Shown here: positions 40,283 to 50,794 of the stretch, piece by piece
How positions within the stretch are numbered: position 1 is the first letter of the stretch
Layout: the number at the start of each line of letters is the position of its first letter
NCBI RefSeq assembly: GCF_946848805.1
Contig: NZ_CAMPFU010000002.1
Coordinates: 580,501-644,500 of the forward strand
Direction of reading: 5' to 3'
DNA: 64,000 nucleotides
Origin: Deinococcus sp. Marseille-Q6407
GTDB taxonomy: Bacteria; Deinococcota; Deinococci; Deinococcales; Deinococcaceae
The notes under the pieces: generated by a model
Told to the model about the DNA's origin: nothing
Database searches by the model: none
The model's input: only the letters and a program-made list of their open reading frames with translations
Translations under genes and position numbers: made by a program

Positions 40283-40923
40283 TTACTGTCGCCGGGCCGG
40301 CGTCCCGGCCGCCTTAGGCGGCACAGCCTGCCACAACCGCCAGCCCAGCAACGCGGCCAGCACGCCGGCATAGAGCAGTGGCTCTGTCTTGTCGCCTTTC
40401 ACGCCCCAGTAAAAGTGCAGTGCGCCCAGCGCCGCCGCCGGATACACCAGCCGGTGCAGCCGCTGCCAGCGCAGATAGCCCAGCTGCCGCACGCTGTTCT
40501 TGCCGCTGGTCAGGGCCAGAGGCAGCAGCAGGGCCAGGGCCAGCGCCCCTACCGTGATAAACGGCCGCTTGACGATGTCGGCCGGCAGGCCGCTCAGGCC
40601 GTCCTGGTCCAGCAGATACAGCAGCAGGTGAGCGCCGGCGTAGCCGAAAGCCAGCAACCCCAGCTCACGGCGAATGCGGGCCGGCCAGGTCCAGCCGGTC
40701 CAGCGGCGCAGCGGCGTGCAGACCAGCGAGAGGGTGAGCGTCAGCAGCGCCAGCAGGCCCGTTTGCAACAGCAACCGCTTCAGCGGATTGGCCACCAGCG
40801 CTCCGGTCCTGGCGTCCAGGGCCATCACCGCCAGCGGCAGCAGCCCGCCCAGCCAGACGGCCGACTTCAACCAGGGCAGCGGCGCCTGACGGGAGCGCGG
40901 CCGGCGGGAGGTCACGGCCGACA

Positions 40924-40924
<1 letters not shown>
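40283..40924 (-). CDS. msrQ: Heme-binding membrane subunit of the periplasmic methionine sulfoxide reductase
   Basis: A 213-residue protein with six hydrophobic helices of the ferric-reductase-like/YedZ fold. His residues in GYAGAHLLLYL, WQRLHRLVYP and LGALHFYWG are the likely heme b ligands. MsrQ passes quinol electrons to MsrP. Its ATG shares one base with the msrP stop (TAATG), so the two are cotranslated. Here MsrQ follows MsrP as in most bacteria. Confidence 0.92.
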
Positions 40925-41886
<962 letters not shown>

Positions 41887-41989
41887 GCCCAGCAGTATTC
41901 CGTACCGCTGCCGCCTGGCACCGCATGACATGCCACGGTTGCCCTGGGGAAATGGTTGACCGCTTTGTCATCCAGCCGTCATCAAGTGG

Positions 41990-42002
41990 TTGCATACTGC
42001 AA
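41990..42002. promoter_or_regulatory. Putative MarR operator overlapping a leaderless -10 box
   Basis: TTGCA-TAC-TGCAA (41990-42002) is a perfect 5+3+5 inverted repeat. Inside it CATACT (41993-41998) lies 7 nt before the regulator ATG (42006). A repressor here would block its own -10. Confidence 0.5.
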
Positions 42003-42005
42003 TCA

Positions 42006-42533
42006 ATGACGGACACCGCCTCTCCCCCCATGCAGTTTCTGATGAGCCTGTGGGACGCCTGGCAGGGCCTGACCCGCGCCGGCGAGGGGCAACTGCGCGG
42101 GCACCACGGCCTGTCGCTGCGTGAATTTATCGTGCTGAGCTACATCGGCGGCGGGACGCAGCAGCCCAGTGCGCTGGCGCAGGCGCTGAACGTGCCGCGC
42201 TACGACATCAGCCGCACGCTGACACGGCTGGAAGCGGCCGGGCTGCTGCTCCGTCAGACCGACGCCCAGGACGCCCGACGCAGCGAACTGCACCTCAGCG
42301 CGGCCGGGCGGCAGCTGCAGGCCCAGGCTGAAAGCACCGTGCTGGAATTCATCAGCAGGCCGCTGGCCGGGCTGGCGGCGCAGCCGGACCTGCCCGACAC
42401 GCTCACCCTCAGCCGGGCGCTGCGGGCACTGCATCCTGCCGGTCCCCTTTCCCCTTCTGACACCTCACCCCACCACACAGAACCCACACAAGGCCACCAC
42501 CAAGAACCCCACCACAAGGAGCTTTCCCGATGA
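42006..42533 (+). CDS. MarR-family transcriptional regulator
   Basis: A 175-residue winged-helix regulator of the MarR family: helix-turn-helix at about 45-85 ([20 protein letters not shown]) and wing [20 protein letters not shown] with the family's D-x-R-x-R-like strand. These are usually ligand-released autorepressors. Its stop overlaps the P450 ATG (ATGA, 42530-42533), so it is cotranslated with the enzyme it probably controls. A palindrome overlapping the promoter is the likely target. The C-terminal 30 residues are His/Pro-rich. Confidence 0.87.
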   Translation: MTDTASPPMQFLMSLWDAWQGLTRAGEGQLRGHHGLSLREFIVLSYIGGGTQQPSALAQALNVPRYDISRTLTRLEAAGLLLRQTDAQDARRSELHLSAAGRQLQAQAESTVLEFISRPLAGLAAQPDLPDTLTLSRALRALHPAGPLSPSDTSPHHTEPTQGHHQEPHHKELSR

Positions 42534-43768
42534 CCACGCCTGCTTCCTCCGGCTGCCCTTTTCATGGCCCTTCCAGCGGCTCTGCCCAGACCGCCTCACT
42601 GACCCGCCGCCCCAGCTTGCCGCCCCAGCCCCCACAGACGGTGCAGCGCGGCGACGACGGCGTATATTACGTGGGTTCCTTTGACCTCTCGCGCCAGATT
42701 CTGCGTTCGGAAGACGTGACGCAGGCCGGCTTCATGGCCGAAAGCGCCACCGAAACCGGGATGCTGGGGCGCCCGCCGGTGTTGTACGCCGAGGGCGAAC
42801 ACCACCACGAGATGCGCCGGGCCACCGCCCGCTACTTCACCCCCAAGCACGTGGCCGAGTACCAGCCGTTTATCGCCGCGCTGGCCGACGACCTGATTGC
42901 GGAGCTGTGGCAAGGCGGCGAGCAGAACCTGGATGACCTGTCGCTGAAGCTGGCCGTGCGGGTGGCGGCGCAGGTCATCGGCCTGACCGATTCGGCGGTG
43001 CCGGGCATGGAGCGCCGCATCACCCACTTTGTGGAATCCGGCGGCGACGGTAACCCGGTCAGCACCAATCAGCTCAGCCCGGCGCGCGGCCTGCTGATGC
43101 AGGGGCACACCCTGAACTTTTTCCTGCTGGACGTGAAACCCGCCATCGCCCGGCGGCGCCGTGACCCGCAGGACGACCTGATCTCCTATCTATTGGAGCG
43201 CGGCTACAGCGACCTGGAAATCCTGACCGAGTGCCTCACCTACGGCACCGCCGGCATGGTCACCACCCGCGAGTTCATCTCGGCGGCGGCCTGGCACCTG
43301 CTGCACGACGCAGAGCTGCGCGGCCGTTACCTGCACGCCCCCGAGCAGGAGCGCTTCGCGGTGCTGCACGAGATTCTGCGGCTGGAGCCGGTGGTCACGC
43401 AGCTGTTCCGCCGGGTGCAGCGCGAGCTGGAAGTGGGCGGCGTGACCATTCCCGCCGGCTCGGTGGTGGCGCTGAACGTGCAGCAGGCCAACGTGGACCA
43501 GGCCGTGGTGGGCGAGGACGCCGAGGCGCTGTGCCCCCACCGCCCGCTGCCACGCGGCGTGCAGGACCCGGTGCTGTCGTTCGGTGACGGCCACCACCGC
43601 TGCCCCGGCGCCTTTTTAGCCATCCGCGAGAGCGACGTGTTCCTGCGCCGGCTGCTGATCTGGCGCGACCTGGAACTGCGCCGCGACCCGTCGGTGGGCT
43701 ACAACGAGGTCATCAAGGGCTACGAACTGCGCGGGCTGCGGGTGCGCTTTGCAGGTTCGGCGGCCTGA
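42530..43768 (+). CDS. Cytochrome P450
   Basis: A 412-residue soluble bacterial P450. The heme thiolate is Cys358 in [14 protein letters not shown]. The K-helix ExxR is in [11 protein letters not shown], and the I-helix has AGMVTTREF with the oxygen-activating Thr pair. No fused reductase, so it needs external ferredoxin partners. The substrate is unknown; coupling to a MarR regulator suggests response to an aromatic or xenobiotic ligand (inference). N-terminus has no membrane anchor. Confidence 0.93.
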   Translation: MTTPASSGCPFHGPSSGSAQTASLTRRPSLPPQPPQTVQRGDDGVYYVGSFDLSRQILRSEDVTQAGFMAESATETGMLGRPPVLYAEGEHHHEMRRATARYFTPKHVAEYQPFIAALADDLIAELWQGGEQNLDDLSLKLAVRVAAQVIGLTDSAVPGMERRITHFVESGGDGNPVSTNQLSPARGLLMQGHTLNFFLLDVKPAIARRRRDPQDDLISYLLERGYSDLEILTECLTYGTAGMVTTREFISAAAWHLLHDAELRGRYLHAPEQERFAVLHEILRLEPVVTQLFRRVQRELEVGGVTIPAGSVVALNVQQANVDQAVVGEDAEALCPHRPLPRGVQDPVLSFGDGHHRCPGAFLAIRESDVFLRRLLIWRDLELRRDPSVGYNEVIKGYELRGLRVRFAGSAA

Positions 43769-43804
43769 CTGCCCCCGCGCCGGGCGCTTCCGTTCCAGCT
43801 TAGG

Positions 43805-44719
43805 CTACAGCCGCACCTCCCATTCGGTCGTGACGGCGTAGGGTCGGAACCCCAGCGCCCGGTTCAGCGCGTTCATGGCGTCATTTTCCTCGGCCACGTT
43901 GGTTTTGATGAAGCGGGCGCCCGGCGCTGCTTCTCGCAGCCAGCGCAGCATATCGGCCTTGACCCATTTGCCCAGGGCCAGCCCCCGGCACTCACGCCGC
44001 ACGGCGGTCGCGCCCTGGTATGCCAGTTCCGGGCGCTGCGGCCCCCAGTAGGTTTCGGAATAGGCGACCAGGCGGCCCGTGCGGGTGTCTTCCAGCGCGG
44101 TCATAAAGCGGGTTTCGCCGTCGGCCGCCACCTCCGCCTCACGGTCGCGGATGTTCTGCGGCGTGTAGACCAGCTCACCCAGCTCGGAATCTCCGGTGGG
44201 CATGTCGTTGATGACCGCCTGCAGGTCGGCCACCCGCGCCAGATACTCGTCCGGCACCCGGGTCCAGCGGTGCAACGCATAGGGGTCAGCTGCCGGCAGG
44301 AACGCCAGCCCCTCCGGGTAACGGTCTACCCCCCAGGTCGCGACAATCTTTATGCCCTGCGCCCGGGCAGGATCAGCGACAGCCGTCCAGAGTGTGCGGC
44401 GCAGCGCATCGCCAGCCATGGCCTCATAATCCGGGTGAACCAGCAGGTTCAGGCTGGCCGAGTGGGTGTTGTGCTGATGGCTGCCTTCCAGCTGGGCCCA
44501 GGCCAGTGCGGCGGCCCCGTCCCAGACGGCCCAGACGCGGCGCCACGATCCAGCACTTTTGGTGAACAGTGTCCTGGCTTCCAGCTCGGGCACCAGCGGC
44601 GGTTCTTCGGGCCAGCTGCGAGCGTAGCGGTCGCTCAGCAGCTGACCCAGAGCCAAACGCTGGGCCTCGGTGGTGGTCTCAGGAGTCAGGGTGGCAGCTT
44701 TAAAAAGGGAAAAGGACAA
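43805..44719 (-). CDS. Two-domain GNAT N-acetyltransferase, TTG start
   Basis: A 304-residue protein built of two GNAT-like halves. The C-terminal half has the acetyl-CoA loop TAVRRECRGLALGKWVKA and the late NDAMNALNRALGF helix. The N-terminal half (about 1-150) is diverged. The start is TTG at 44719, 6 nt after a perfect GGAGG SD. Upstream is a 17-codon leader ORF and a terminator hairpin that can be replaced by an antiterminator pairing. That layout is typical of inducible antibiotic-resistance or translation-stress genes, so a drug-modifying acetyltransferase is possible, not proved. Confidence 0.85.
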   Translation of the reverse strand: MSFSLFKAATLTPETTTEAQRLALGQLLSDRYARSWPEEPPLVPELEARTLFTKSAGSWRRVWAVWDGAAALAWAQLEGSHQHNTHSASLNLLVHPDYEAMAGDALRRTLWTAVADPARAQGIKIVATWGVDRYPEGLAFLPAADPYALHRWTRVPDEYLARVADLQAVINDMPTGDSELGELVYTPQNIRDREAEVAADGETRFMTALEDTRTGRLVAYSETYWGPQRPELAYQGATAVRRECRGLALGKWVKADMLRWLREAAPGARFIKTNVAEENDAMNALNRALGFRPYAVTTEWEVRL

Positions 44720-44740
44720 AATGTGCCTCCAAACGGCATG

Positions 44741-44767
44741 AAAAAAGGGCGACTCGGGAAGCCGCCC
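44741..44767 (-). terminator. Attenuator-type terminator in the GNAT gene leader
   Basis: On the minus strand an 8-bp stem (one G-U pair) with loop TCCCG ends in six T (plus 44741-44746). Its 5' arm GGGCGGC (complement of 44761-44767) is perfectly complementary to GCCGCCC inside the leader ORF (complement of 44808-44814), giving an alternative 7-bp antiterminator. Confidence 0.75.
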
Positions 44768-44790
44768 TCAGGCCAGATAGAGGCAGGAAG

Positions 44791-44844
44791 CTAGCGAAGA
44801 GCTTCGGGGGCGGCGCAGCAGGGAACAGTGTTGGGTTGTCTCAT
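44791..44844 (-). CDS. 17-residue leader peptide of the GNAT gene
   Basis: ATG at 44844 with a strong GGAGG SD 6 nt upstream; the peptide MRQPNTVPCCAAPEALR ends with TAG. It is followed by the attenuator hairpin and then by the GNAT gene with its own SD. The second half of the ORF contains the antiterminator arm and a CGAAG/CTTCG hairpin, so ribosome position on it can decide which structure forms. Too short for a stand-alone function. Confidence 0.65.
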   Translation of the reverse strand: MRQPNTVPCCAAPEALR

Positions 44845-44915
44845 ACGCCACCTCCAGATTCAGGGCCAGTCTTGGACCCGGCGAGTACTCAGCCGGGATA
44901 GGCCCGAATAGGTAC

Positions 44916-44921
44916 AGTATA
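44916..44921 (-). promoter_or_regulatory. -10 box of the GNAT attenuator transcript
   Basis: TATACT on the minus strand. It gives a leader of about 65 nt before the leader-peptide ATG, unlike the leaderless genes around it. Confidence 0.5.
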
Positions 44922-44959
44922 CACATTCAGGCCCGGGTCCAGGCCGGCCGGCAAAGGCC

Positions 44960-45358
44960 TCAGCCCTGCAGGCTGTTCACGTAGTAGTTGCCGATAAAAA
45001 AAGCCATCGCCGTAAAGGCCAAGGAGGCCAAGGTCAAGCCGGCCGCTCCTCTGGGGCGGGCGCCGTCCGAGCGCCAGGGCAGCCAGTAAAACAGCACCAG
45101 CAGACCCACAGCGCCGATGCCACCCAGGTAGTGCACGTACTTTTGCATCACGCCCATGCCCTGGTCCAGCAGCTTGATGCCAATCAGCGTCTGGATCAGC
45201 AGCGCCACCTGCAGGGCAATCATGGAAATGGACGCGGCCTGGGTGAACTTGCCCCGGCGGGCACCCATCACGGTCAGTACCGCAGCGACCAATGCCACCA
45301 GTAGGGTGGTGCCGCCCACCGCCTGATGCAGCGCCGGCTGAATAATGAATTCGTCCAT
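44960..45358 (-). CDS. Small four-helix membrane protein of unknown function
   Basis: A 132-residue integral membrane protein with four hydrophobic segments (about 15-33, 42-65, 78-98, 108-126). No family recognised. The start at 45358 has GGAGAAG 6 nt upstream; the longer frame lacks this. A perfect TACCGTACGGTA palindrome lies about 70 bp upstream, consistent with control by a TetR-type regulator not present in the window. Confidence 0.75.
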   Translation of the reverse strand: MDEFIIQPALHQAVGGTTLLVALVAAVLTVMGARRGKFTQAASISMIALQVALLIQTLIGIKLLDQGMGVMQKYVHYLGGIGAVGLLVLFYWLPWRSDGARPRGAAGLTLASLAFTAMAFFIGNYYVNSLQG

Positions 45359-45424
45359 ATCATCTTCTCCTGTCCGGAGTGGGGCGGCCGGCTGGCCCGA
45401 CTCCTCTCTCTCTTCCGACCTACC

Positions 45425-45436
45425 TACCGTACGGTA
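45425..45436. promoter_or_regulatory. Perfect 12-bp palindrome TACCGTACGGTA (TetR-type operator candidate)
   Basis: It lies upstream of the four-helix membrane protein gene. TACCGTACGGTA-like sites are typical of TetR-family operators (known). No TetR gene is in the window. Confidence 0.45.
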
Positions 45437-45620
45437 AGAAGACCAGAAAAGCAAACCTGCACTCAGGCAGTGCCTGCCTCCGCGCAGGCAAGAGCCAGCG
45501 GCCCAGCAATGACGCTGCCGCCAGAAAACTCCCCTGCCAGACACGGCGCAGTGCACGCCCACCTCCGCAACCTGCCCCGGCTCCCCGTTCCTCATGGGCT
45601 CAGCCGGTAGACTGTCTCTC

Positions 45621-45701
45621 ATGCAAGCTGTGTACTTCTCTCAACAATTCTCCGGTGCCGGCCCGGAACGTGAGCCGGACGACTGGGGGCCAGAATGCTA
45701 A
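45621..45701 (+). CDS. 26-codon leaderless ORF overlapping the prfA start
   Basis: ATG at 45621 follows TAGACT (45608-45613) by 7 nt, the standard leaderless layout of this genome. The frame runs 26 codons (starting [10 protein letters not shown], ending DDWGPEC) to TAA at 45699-45701, which overlaps the prfA ATG (45695) by seven bases. As this is the only good promoter seen before prfA, release factor 1 would be translated by reinitiation. No similarity recognised for the peptide. Confidence 0.5.
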   Translation: MQAVYFSQQFSGAGPEREPDDWGPEC

Positions 45702-46840
45702 GCCCACGCCTGGCTGAACTGGTCAGCGAATTCGGCATGGTGGAGCGCGCCCTGGGCGACCCGGCCGTGCTGGCGGAGGGCGGCGGCCGCGAATACGCCC
45801 GGCTGACCCGCCGGCACCGCGAACTCTCGCCGCTGGTCACCCTCTACCGTGAATATGAAACCTTGAACGCCGAGCGCGAAGGCAGCCGCGAGTTGCTGGC
45901 CGACCCGGGCAGCGACGCCGAACTGCGCGAGATGGCGCAGGCCGAGCTGGACCGCATCGCGGCCCGCCTTGAAGCGCTGGAAGCCGAACTGGAAATCCTG
46001 CTGCTGCCCACCGATCCCAACGACCCGCGCGACGTGGTGCTGGAACTGCGCGCCGGGGCGGGCGGCGCCGAGGCTGGGCTGTTCGCTGCCGACCTGCTGC
46101 GGATGTACTCGCGCTACGCCGAGGCGGCCAGGCTGAAGCTGGAAGTGCTGGACGCCGGCGAAAGCGACCTGGGCGGTTACAGCAAGGTGATGGCCGAGGT
46201 GACCGGCGAGTACGCCTACCGCGCCTTCAAATGGGAAAGTGGCGTTCACCGGGTGCAGCGTGTGCCGGCCACCGAGTCGCAGGGCCGCATCCACACCAGC
46301 ACGGTGACGGTGGCGGTGTTGCCTCAGGTGGAGCAGAGCGAAGCGCAGCTGGACCTCAGCGAAGTCCGGATTGACGTGTTCCGCTCGCAGGGAGCCGGCG
46401 GCCAGAGCGTGAACACCACCGACAGCGCGGTGCGGGCCACCTACCGCGCCGGCACCCCCGACGAGATCATGGTGGTATGCCAGGACGGCCGCAGCCAGAT
46501 CAAGAACCGCGAAAAAGCGCTGATGGTGCTGGCTTCCCGCCTGGCCGAGCGTGAGCGTGAGCGGCAGCAGGCCAGCGAGCGCGAGGCCCGCAGCAGTCAG
46601 ATCGGCAGCGGGGACCGCAGCGAGAAAGTGCGCACCTACAACTACCCCCAGAACCGGGTGACCGATCACCGGCTGGAGGGAGACATCAAAAACTTCCCGC
46701 TGGACAGCGTGATCGGGGGCCGGCTGGAAGAACTGGTGGGCGCCCTGGCCCGCAGCGAGCGGGAGCGGCAGCTGCTGGAAATGGCCGATGCAAGCGCCAC
46801 AGCCGCAGCAGACGGGAGCACCCAGCGTGCCTCGGCGTGA
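45695..46840 (+). CDS. prfA: Peptide chain release factor 1
   Basis: A 381-residue class I release factor recognising UAA and UAG. The codon-recognition tripeptide P-A-T (191-193) in [16 protein letters not shown] identifies RF1 rather than RF2 (SPF). The catalytic GGQ is at 235-237 in [14 protein letters not shown]. Length is normal apart from a short Ala/Ser-rich tail that overlaps the next gene. A CTGGGGG stretch lies just upstream, and the start overlaps the end of a 26-codon leaderless ORF. Confidence 0.95.
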   Translation: MLSPRLAELVSEFGMVERALGDPAVLAEGGGREYARLTRRHRELSPLVTLYREYETLNAEREGSRELLADPGSDAELREMAQAELDRIAARLEALEAELEILLLPTDPNDPRDVVLELRAGAGGAEAGLFAADLLRMYSRYAEAARLKLEVLDAGESDLGGYSKVMAEVTGEYAYRAFKWESGVHRVQRVPATESQGRIHTSTVTVAVLPQVEQSEAQLDLSEVRIDVFRSQGAGGQSVNTTDSAVRATYRAGTPDEIMVVCQDGRSQIKNREKALMVLASRLAERERERQQASEREARSSQIGSGDRSEKVRTYNYPQNRVTDHRLEGDIKNFPLDSVIGGRLEELVGALARSERERQLLEMADASATAAADGSTQRASA

Positions 46841-47315
46841 CCTGCTGGTGGCCGCCGGTATCCTGCGCGACCGCTTTGGCCGGGTGCTGCTGGTCGGCAA
46901 CGACTGGCAGGGCCAGGGCCGGGTGCGCTACACCCTGCCCGGCGGCGTGGTGGAACCGGGCGAGACGCTGCTGGAAGCCCTCTACCGCGAAATCTGGGAA
47001 GAAACGGGCCTCAAGCTGACCGGCATTCAGCACATGGTGTACACCGTGCACATCGAGGATGAGCGCCGGGGTGAGCGGGCCATCGCAGTGGCGTTCGAGG
47101 CCACCTGGGAAGGCCTGCTGAACCCCAGCGACCCGGACGGCTTTATCACCGAAGCCCGTTTCTGCACCCCGGAAGACGCCGGCGAGCGCCTGGATTCACC
47201 GCCCATGCGCGAGCCGCTGCTGGACTATCTGCGCACCGGCGAACCGGGCCGCTTCTATGCTTTCAAAGGCTGGGACGGCCGCGGCGGCCTGCGGATTCCG
47301 GCGCTTAAAGGCTGA
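46827..47315 (+). CDS. Nudix hydrolase
   Basis: A 162-residue Nudix protein with the box [21 protein letters not shown] followed by TG (GX5EX7REUXEEXG pattern) and a beta-rich core. Substrate unknown. The GTG at 46827 overlaps the last codons of prfA and has GGGAG upstream; an in-frame ATG at 46788, deeper in prfA, is also possible. It sits in a run prfA - Nudix - pseudouridine synthase - DUF99 with small gaps, a likely operon. Confidence 0.85.
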   Translation: MPRRDLLVAAGILRDRFGRVLLVGNDWQGQGRVRYTLPGGVVEPGETLLEALYREIWEETGLKLTGIQHMVYTVHIEDERRGERAIAVAFEATWEGLLNPSDPDGFITEARFCTPEDAGERLDSPPMREPLLDYLRTGEPGRFYAFKGWDGRGGLRIPALKG

Positions 47316-47349
47316 GCCGTTGTCCGCCCCCGAGAAGAGAGAAACACCA

Positions 47350-48303
47350 GTGAATGAACCCCCCACCCAGCAATACGCGGCCTCTCCCGGCCGGCTGGAC
47401 GCTGTCGCCGCCGAACTGACCGGCCAGAGCCGCTCGCAGCTGACCGGCTGGATTGCGGCGGGCCGGGTGCTGGTGGACGGCCGCCCGGTCACCAAGGCCA
47501 GTTTCAAGCTGCGCGGCGGTGAGGCGCTGAGCGTGTCTCCCCCGCCGCCGGCCGACCTGAGCGTGGCACCGGAAGATATTCCGCTGGAGATTCTGTTCGA
47601 GGACGAGCACCTGATTGCCGTCAACAAGCCGCCGGGGATGGTCACCCACCCGGCGCCGGGCGTGACCAGCGGCACCCTGGTCAACGCGCTGCTGGGCCGA
47701 ATGAAGCTGCCGGAGCAGCAAGACTTTGACAGTCCCGCCGGCTACCGCCCCGGCATTGTCCACCGGCTGGACAAGGACACCAGCGGGGTGATCGTGGTCG
47801 CCAAGACAGTGCAGGCCCACGCCGCGCTGGCCGCCAGTTTCAAGGCGCGGGAAACCCGCAAAATCTATCTGGCGATTGCAGCCGGCGAGTGGAAAGCGGA
47901 AGGGCCGGTGAATGTGGACGCGCCGGTGGGCCGCCACCCAGTGCAGCGCCAGAAGATGACGGTGGGCGGCGCTCACCCGCGTGAGGCGCAGACCCGCTTT
48001 GTCCCGCTGAGCCGGCATCCGGACGGGCACGGGCGCACGCTGACGCTGGTCCGCTGTGAGCCGCGCACCGGCCGCACCCACCAGATCCGGGTGCATCTGG
48101 CGCACCTGGGCAGTCCCATCGTGGGCGACGCAGTCTACGGGCGGGCCAGCGAAACTATACCGCGTCAGGCCCTGCACGCCTGGCAGCTGACGGTGCCGCA
48201 CCCGGTAACCAGAGAGCCGCTGCAGCTGGTGGCCCCCCCGCCCGACGACCTGCTGGAAGCCTGGGTGGCCCTGGGCGGCACGCTGCCGGCCGAACTGCGG
48301 TAG
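47350..48303 (+). CDS. RluD-like 23S rRNA pseudouridine synthase
   Basis: A 317-residue RluA/RluD-family enzyme. An N-terminal S4 RNA-binding domain (LTGWIAAGRVLVDGRPV) precedes the catalytic domain with the nucleophilic Asp in IVHRLDKDTSGVIVVAKT and the RTGRTHQIRVHLAHLGSPIVGD block. RluD normally makes pseudouridines in helix 69 of 23S rRNA. Start probably GTG at 47350 (weak GAGAG upstream); TTG at 47320 is an alternative. It ends in TAG, three bases before the DUF99 gene. Confidence 0.9.
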   Translation: MNEPPTQQYAASPGRLDAVAAELTGQSRSQLTGWIAAGRVLVDGRPVTKASFKLRGGEALSVSPPPPADLSVAPEDIPLEILFEDEHLIAVNKPPGMVTHPAPGVTSGTLVNALLGRMKLPEQQDFDSPAGYRPGIVHRLDKDTSGVIVVAKTVQAHAALAASFKARETRKIYLAIAAGEWKAEGPVNVDAPVGRHPVQRQKMTVGGAHPREAQTRFVPLSRHPDGHGRTLTLVRCEPRTGRTHQIRVHLAHLGSPIVGDAVYGRASETIPRQALHAWQLTVPHPVTREPLQLVAPPPDDLLEAWVALGGTLPAELR

Positions 48304-48306
48304 ACC

Positions 48307-48867
48307 ATGCGTTTGCACCACGCCATCGGCTTTGATGACGCGCCGTTTGCCCGCGAGCGGCGCGGCAACGTGGCGGTGTTCGGAGCCGTGTACACCGGCC
48401 CTGTTCTGCACGGTGTGGTCAGCGGGCAGGTGCGGCGCGACGGCGCCAACAGTACCCGCGAGCTGGCCCGGCTGGTGCAGGGCTACGGCGGCGACCACCT
48501 GGGCCTGATTCTGCTGCAGGGCATCGCACTGGCCGGGTTCAATGTGGTGGATATTCACACGTTGCATGCCCAGACTGGCCTGCCGGTGCTGGTGGTGGCC
48601 CGCCGGCAGCCTGACCTGGCCCGCATTCGCCGCGCCCTGCTTGAGCAGGTGCTGGGCGGCCAGCGCAAGTGGCGGCTGGTCCAGCAAGCCGGCGAGATGG
48701 AGCCCTGCGGCGAGGTCTGGGTGCAGCGGGCTGGCCTGAGCCTGGCCGAGGCCAGGGCAGCGCTGGCGGCGCTTACCGTCACCGGCCACGTCCCGGAGCC
48801 GCTGCGGGCCGCCCATCTGATTGCGGGCGGCACAGCGCTGGGCCGCAGCAGTCGGCAGCGGGTCTAA
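48307..48867 (+). CDS. DUF99 family protein
   Basis: A 186-residue protein of the DUF99 family (endonuclease-dU-like): AIGFDDAPFARERRGNVAVFG at the N-terminus, central LILLQGIALAGFNVVDIHTLH and LPVLVVARRQPDLARI. The family is common in archaea and scattered in bacteria. Archaeal relatives have been reported as deoxyuridine/deoxyinosine endonucleases, which would fit DNA repair; activity here is inferred. Directly follows rluD, so probably cotranscribed. Confidence 0.8.
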   Translation: MRLHHAIGFDDAPFARERRGNVAVFGAVYTGPVLHGVVSGQVRRDGANSTRELARLVQGYGGDHLGLILLQGIALAGFNVVDIHTLHAQTGLPVLVVARRQPDLARIRRALLEQVLGGQRKWRLVQQAGEMEPCGEVWVQRAGLSLAEARAALAALTVTGHVPEPLRAAHLIAGGTALGRSSRQRV

Positions 48868-48950
48868 AGGCTTTTACCAACAAAAAGAAGTCCCGCCAGT
48901 GTCACAGAGGATAACCAGCGGGGCCATTCTAAAAGCCGCGATTTTACCGG

Positions 48951-49532
48951 TTACTGAACCTTGGCGCTCAGGCCGCGGGCCATTTCCAGGTGGTGAGTCA
49001 GGTAAGGCAGGGTTTCGTCGGCGTGGGTGCGCAGGGTGCCGTTGGTGCCAGTCTGTCCCAAGTAGCCCTTGAACAGCTCAATGGCATCGTTGTGAGCATT
49101 GATCTGCGCGGCGACATACACTCGGTCGAACGCAGCGCCCTGCTTGACCTGTAGCGCTTGCAGGTCGGCCAGCTTGGCGGCGTCCAGGGTGGTAGGCAGA
49201 GCAATGTTCAGCTTGCCAGCGCGGTCTTTGAGCTTGTTGCTGGCATCAGTGTGATCCTTGATGATCTGGTCGGCAAACGCCTTGACATCAGCGTTGGTGC
49301 TGCGCTGCAGGGCCAGCTTGGAGGACTGGATTTCAAACATGTCGCTCATGGCGGCCTGCTGTGCGAAACAGCGGTCCGTCTGGTTGACAGCCGGGTTCAC
49401 TTCAATCGAAGCGGCCTGCAGGCCACAGGCCTGAGCCGGCGTGGGCTGTGGCTGAGCAGAAATCTGAGTAGCCGGAGCACAGGACATCAGCAGGGCAGGT
49501 ACAGCTATCAGCAGAGCAAAAGAACGGGACAT
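48951..49532 (-). CDS. DUF4142 domain lipoprotein
   Basis: A 193-residue protein with a lipobox (LLMSCAPA, Cys about residue 17) and a DUF4142 four-helix, ferritin-like bundle: DMFEIQSSKLALQRSTNADVKAF, DHTDASNKL, QINAHNDAIELFKGYL. It anchors to the cell membrane. The conserved Glu/His residues in the bundle suggest metal binding, but the function of the domain is unknown. AGGA lies 7 nt before the ATG at 49532. A longer frame upstream is out of keeping with the lipobox. Confidence 0.82.
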   Translation of the reverse strand: MSRSFALLIAVPALLMSCAPATQISAQPQPTPAQACGLQAASIEVNPAVNQTDRCFAQQAAMSDMFEIQSSKLALQRSTNADVKAFADQIIKDHTDASNKLKDRAGKLNIALPTTLDAAKLADLQALQVKQGAAFDRVYVAAQINAHNDAIELFKGYLGQTGTNGTLRTHADETLPYLTHHLEMARGLSAKVQ

Positions 49533-49898
49533 AGACTTCCTGGGTCGGGAAAGCGGCAGCAGGGCTACCAGGCTTGGAAACACAGCGACATCAAGCAGTC
49601 GCAGAGCAGCCACTCGGCGGAGCGTCCTTCTCGCTATTTGCCGGCTGCTCCTGTGCTCTGTTATACGAGCAACCCACCGGCACCAAATAGAGGAAAGCGC
49701 CACTTTATGCCCGGAATGAAGGTTTGATGGGCCCTGAATGTGAGGCGGCCAGGAGGAGTTATCCAGCGCCTACAGCAACAAAAAACCCGCCCAAAAGGGG
49801 CAGGCTTCTGTCTCATTTTTCCTGGGCCGGCCGCGGTAGCCGGAGCCAGAAAGAACCGAGTAGAGGGCTGGGCTCAGGCGCCGGCTTCGGTAGCTGCT
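49533..49898. other. 366-bp intergenic region holding the infC terminator
   Basis: Between the DUF4142 start and the infC stop, both minus strand. It holds the infC terminator at 49780-49804 and the DUF4142 promoter region. No other gene or repeat seen. Confidence 0.5.
49780..49804 (-). terminator. Rho-independent terminator of infC
   Basis: Minus-strand CCTGCCC / GGGCGGG stem (one G-U pair) at 49786-49804, followed by TTTTTT (plus A-run 49780-49785). infC is therefore monocistronic, without rpmI-rplT. Confidence 0.85.
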
Positions 49899-50531
<633 letters not shown>

Positions 50532-50794
50532 AGCTATCACCTCCGCACGCCGCTCCTGCACGAGTGCTCAGGGCACATGTGCACTGGAGCAGCGGCTGTC
50601 TGGGCCGCAGCGCGGCCGCACTGAATTGGGTGTGGCTTTTCGCCACGTGACCCGCGCTGCCGTTCAGCCGGGCCGACTGGAATGCAGTTTAGCATGCCGG
50701 CCCCGGCGTTCACCGTGCCTGGCGCCCCAGACTCCTCCCCTCCCAGGCTTTGTAGCCCCGGCTCCGGCCAGCCCGATGTTCTAAACTGCGGGAC

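Noticed and set aside
47305..48816. A 503-codon minus-strand open frame opposite rluD and DUF99
   Set aside because: Antisense shadow with no motifs; the plus-strand genes have full family signatures.
50532..50794. An L20-type autoregulatory leader upstream of infC
   Set aside because: No rpmI-rplT follows; infC ends in its own terminator and I cannot see the pseudoknot elements.
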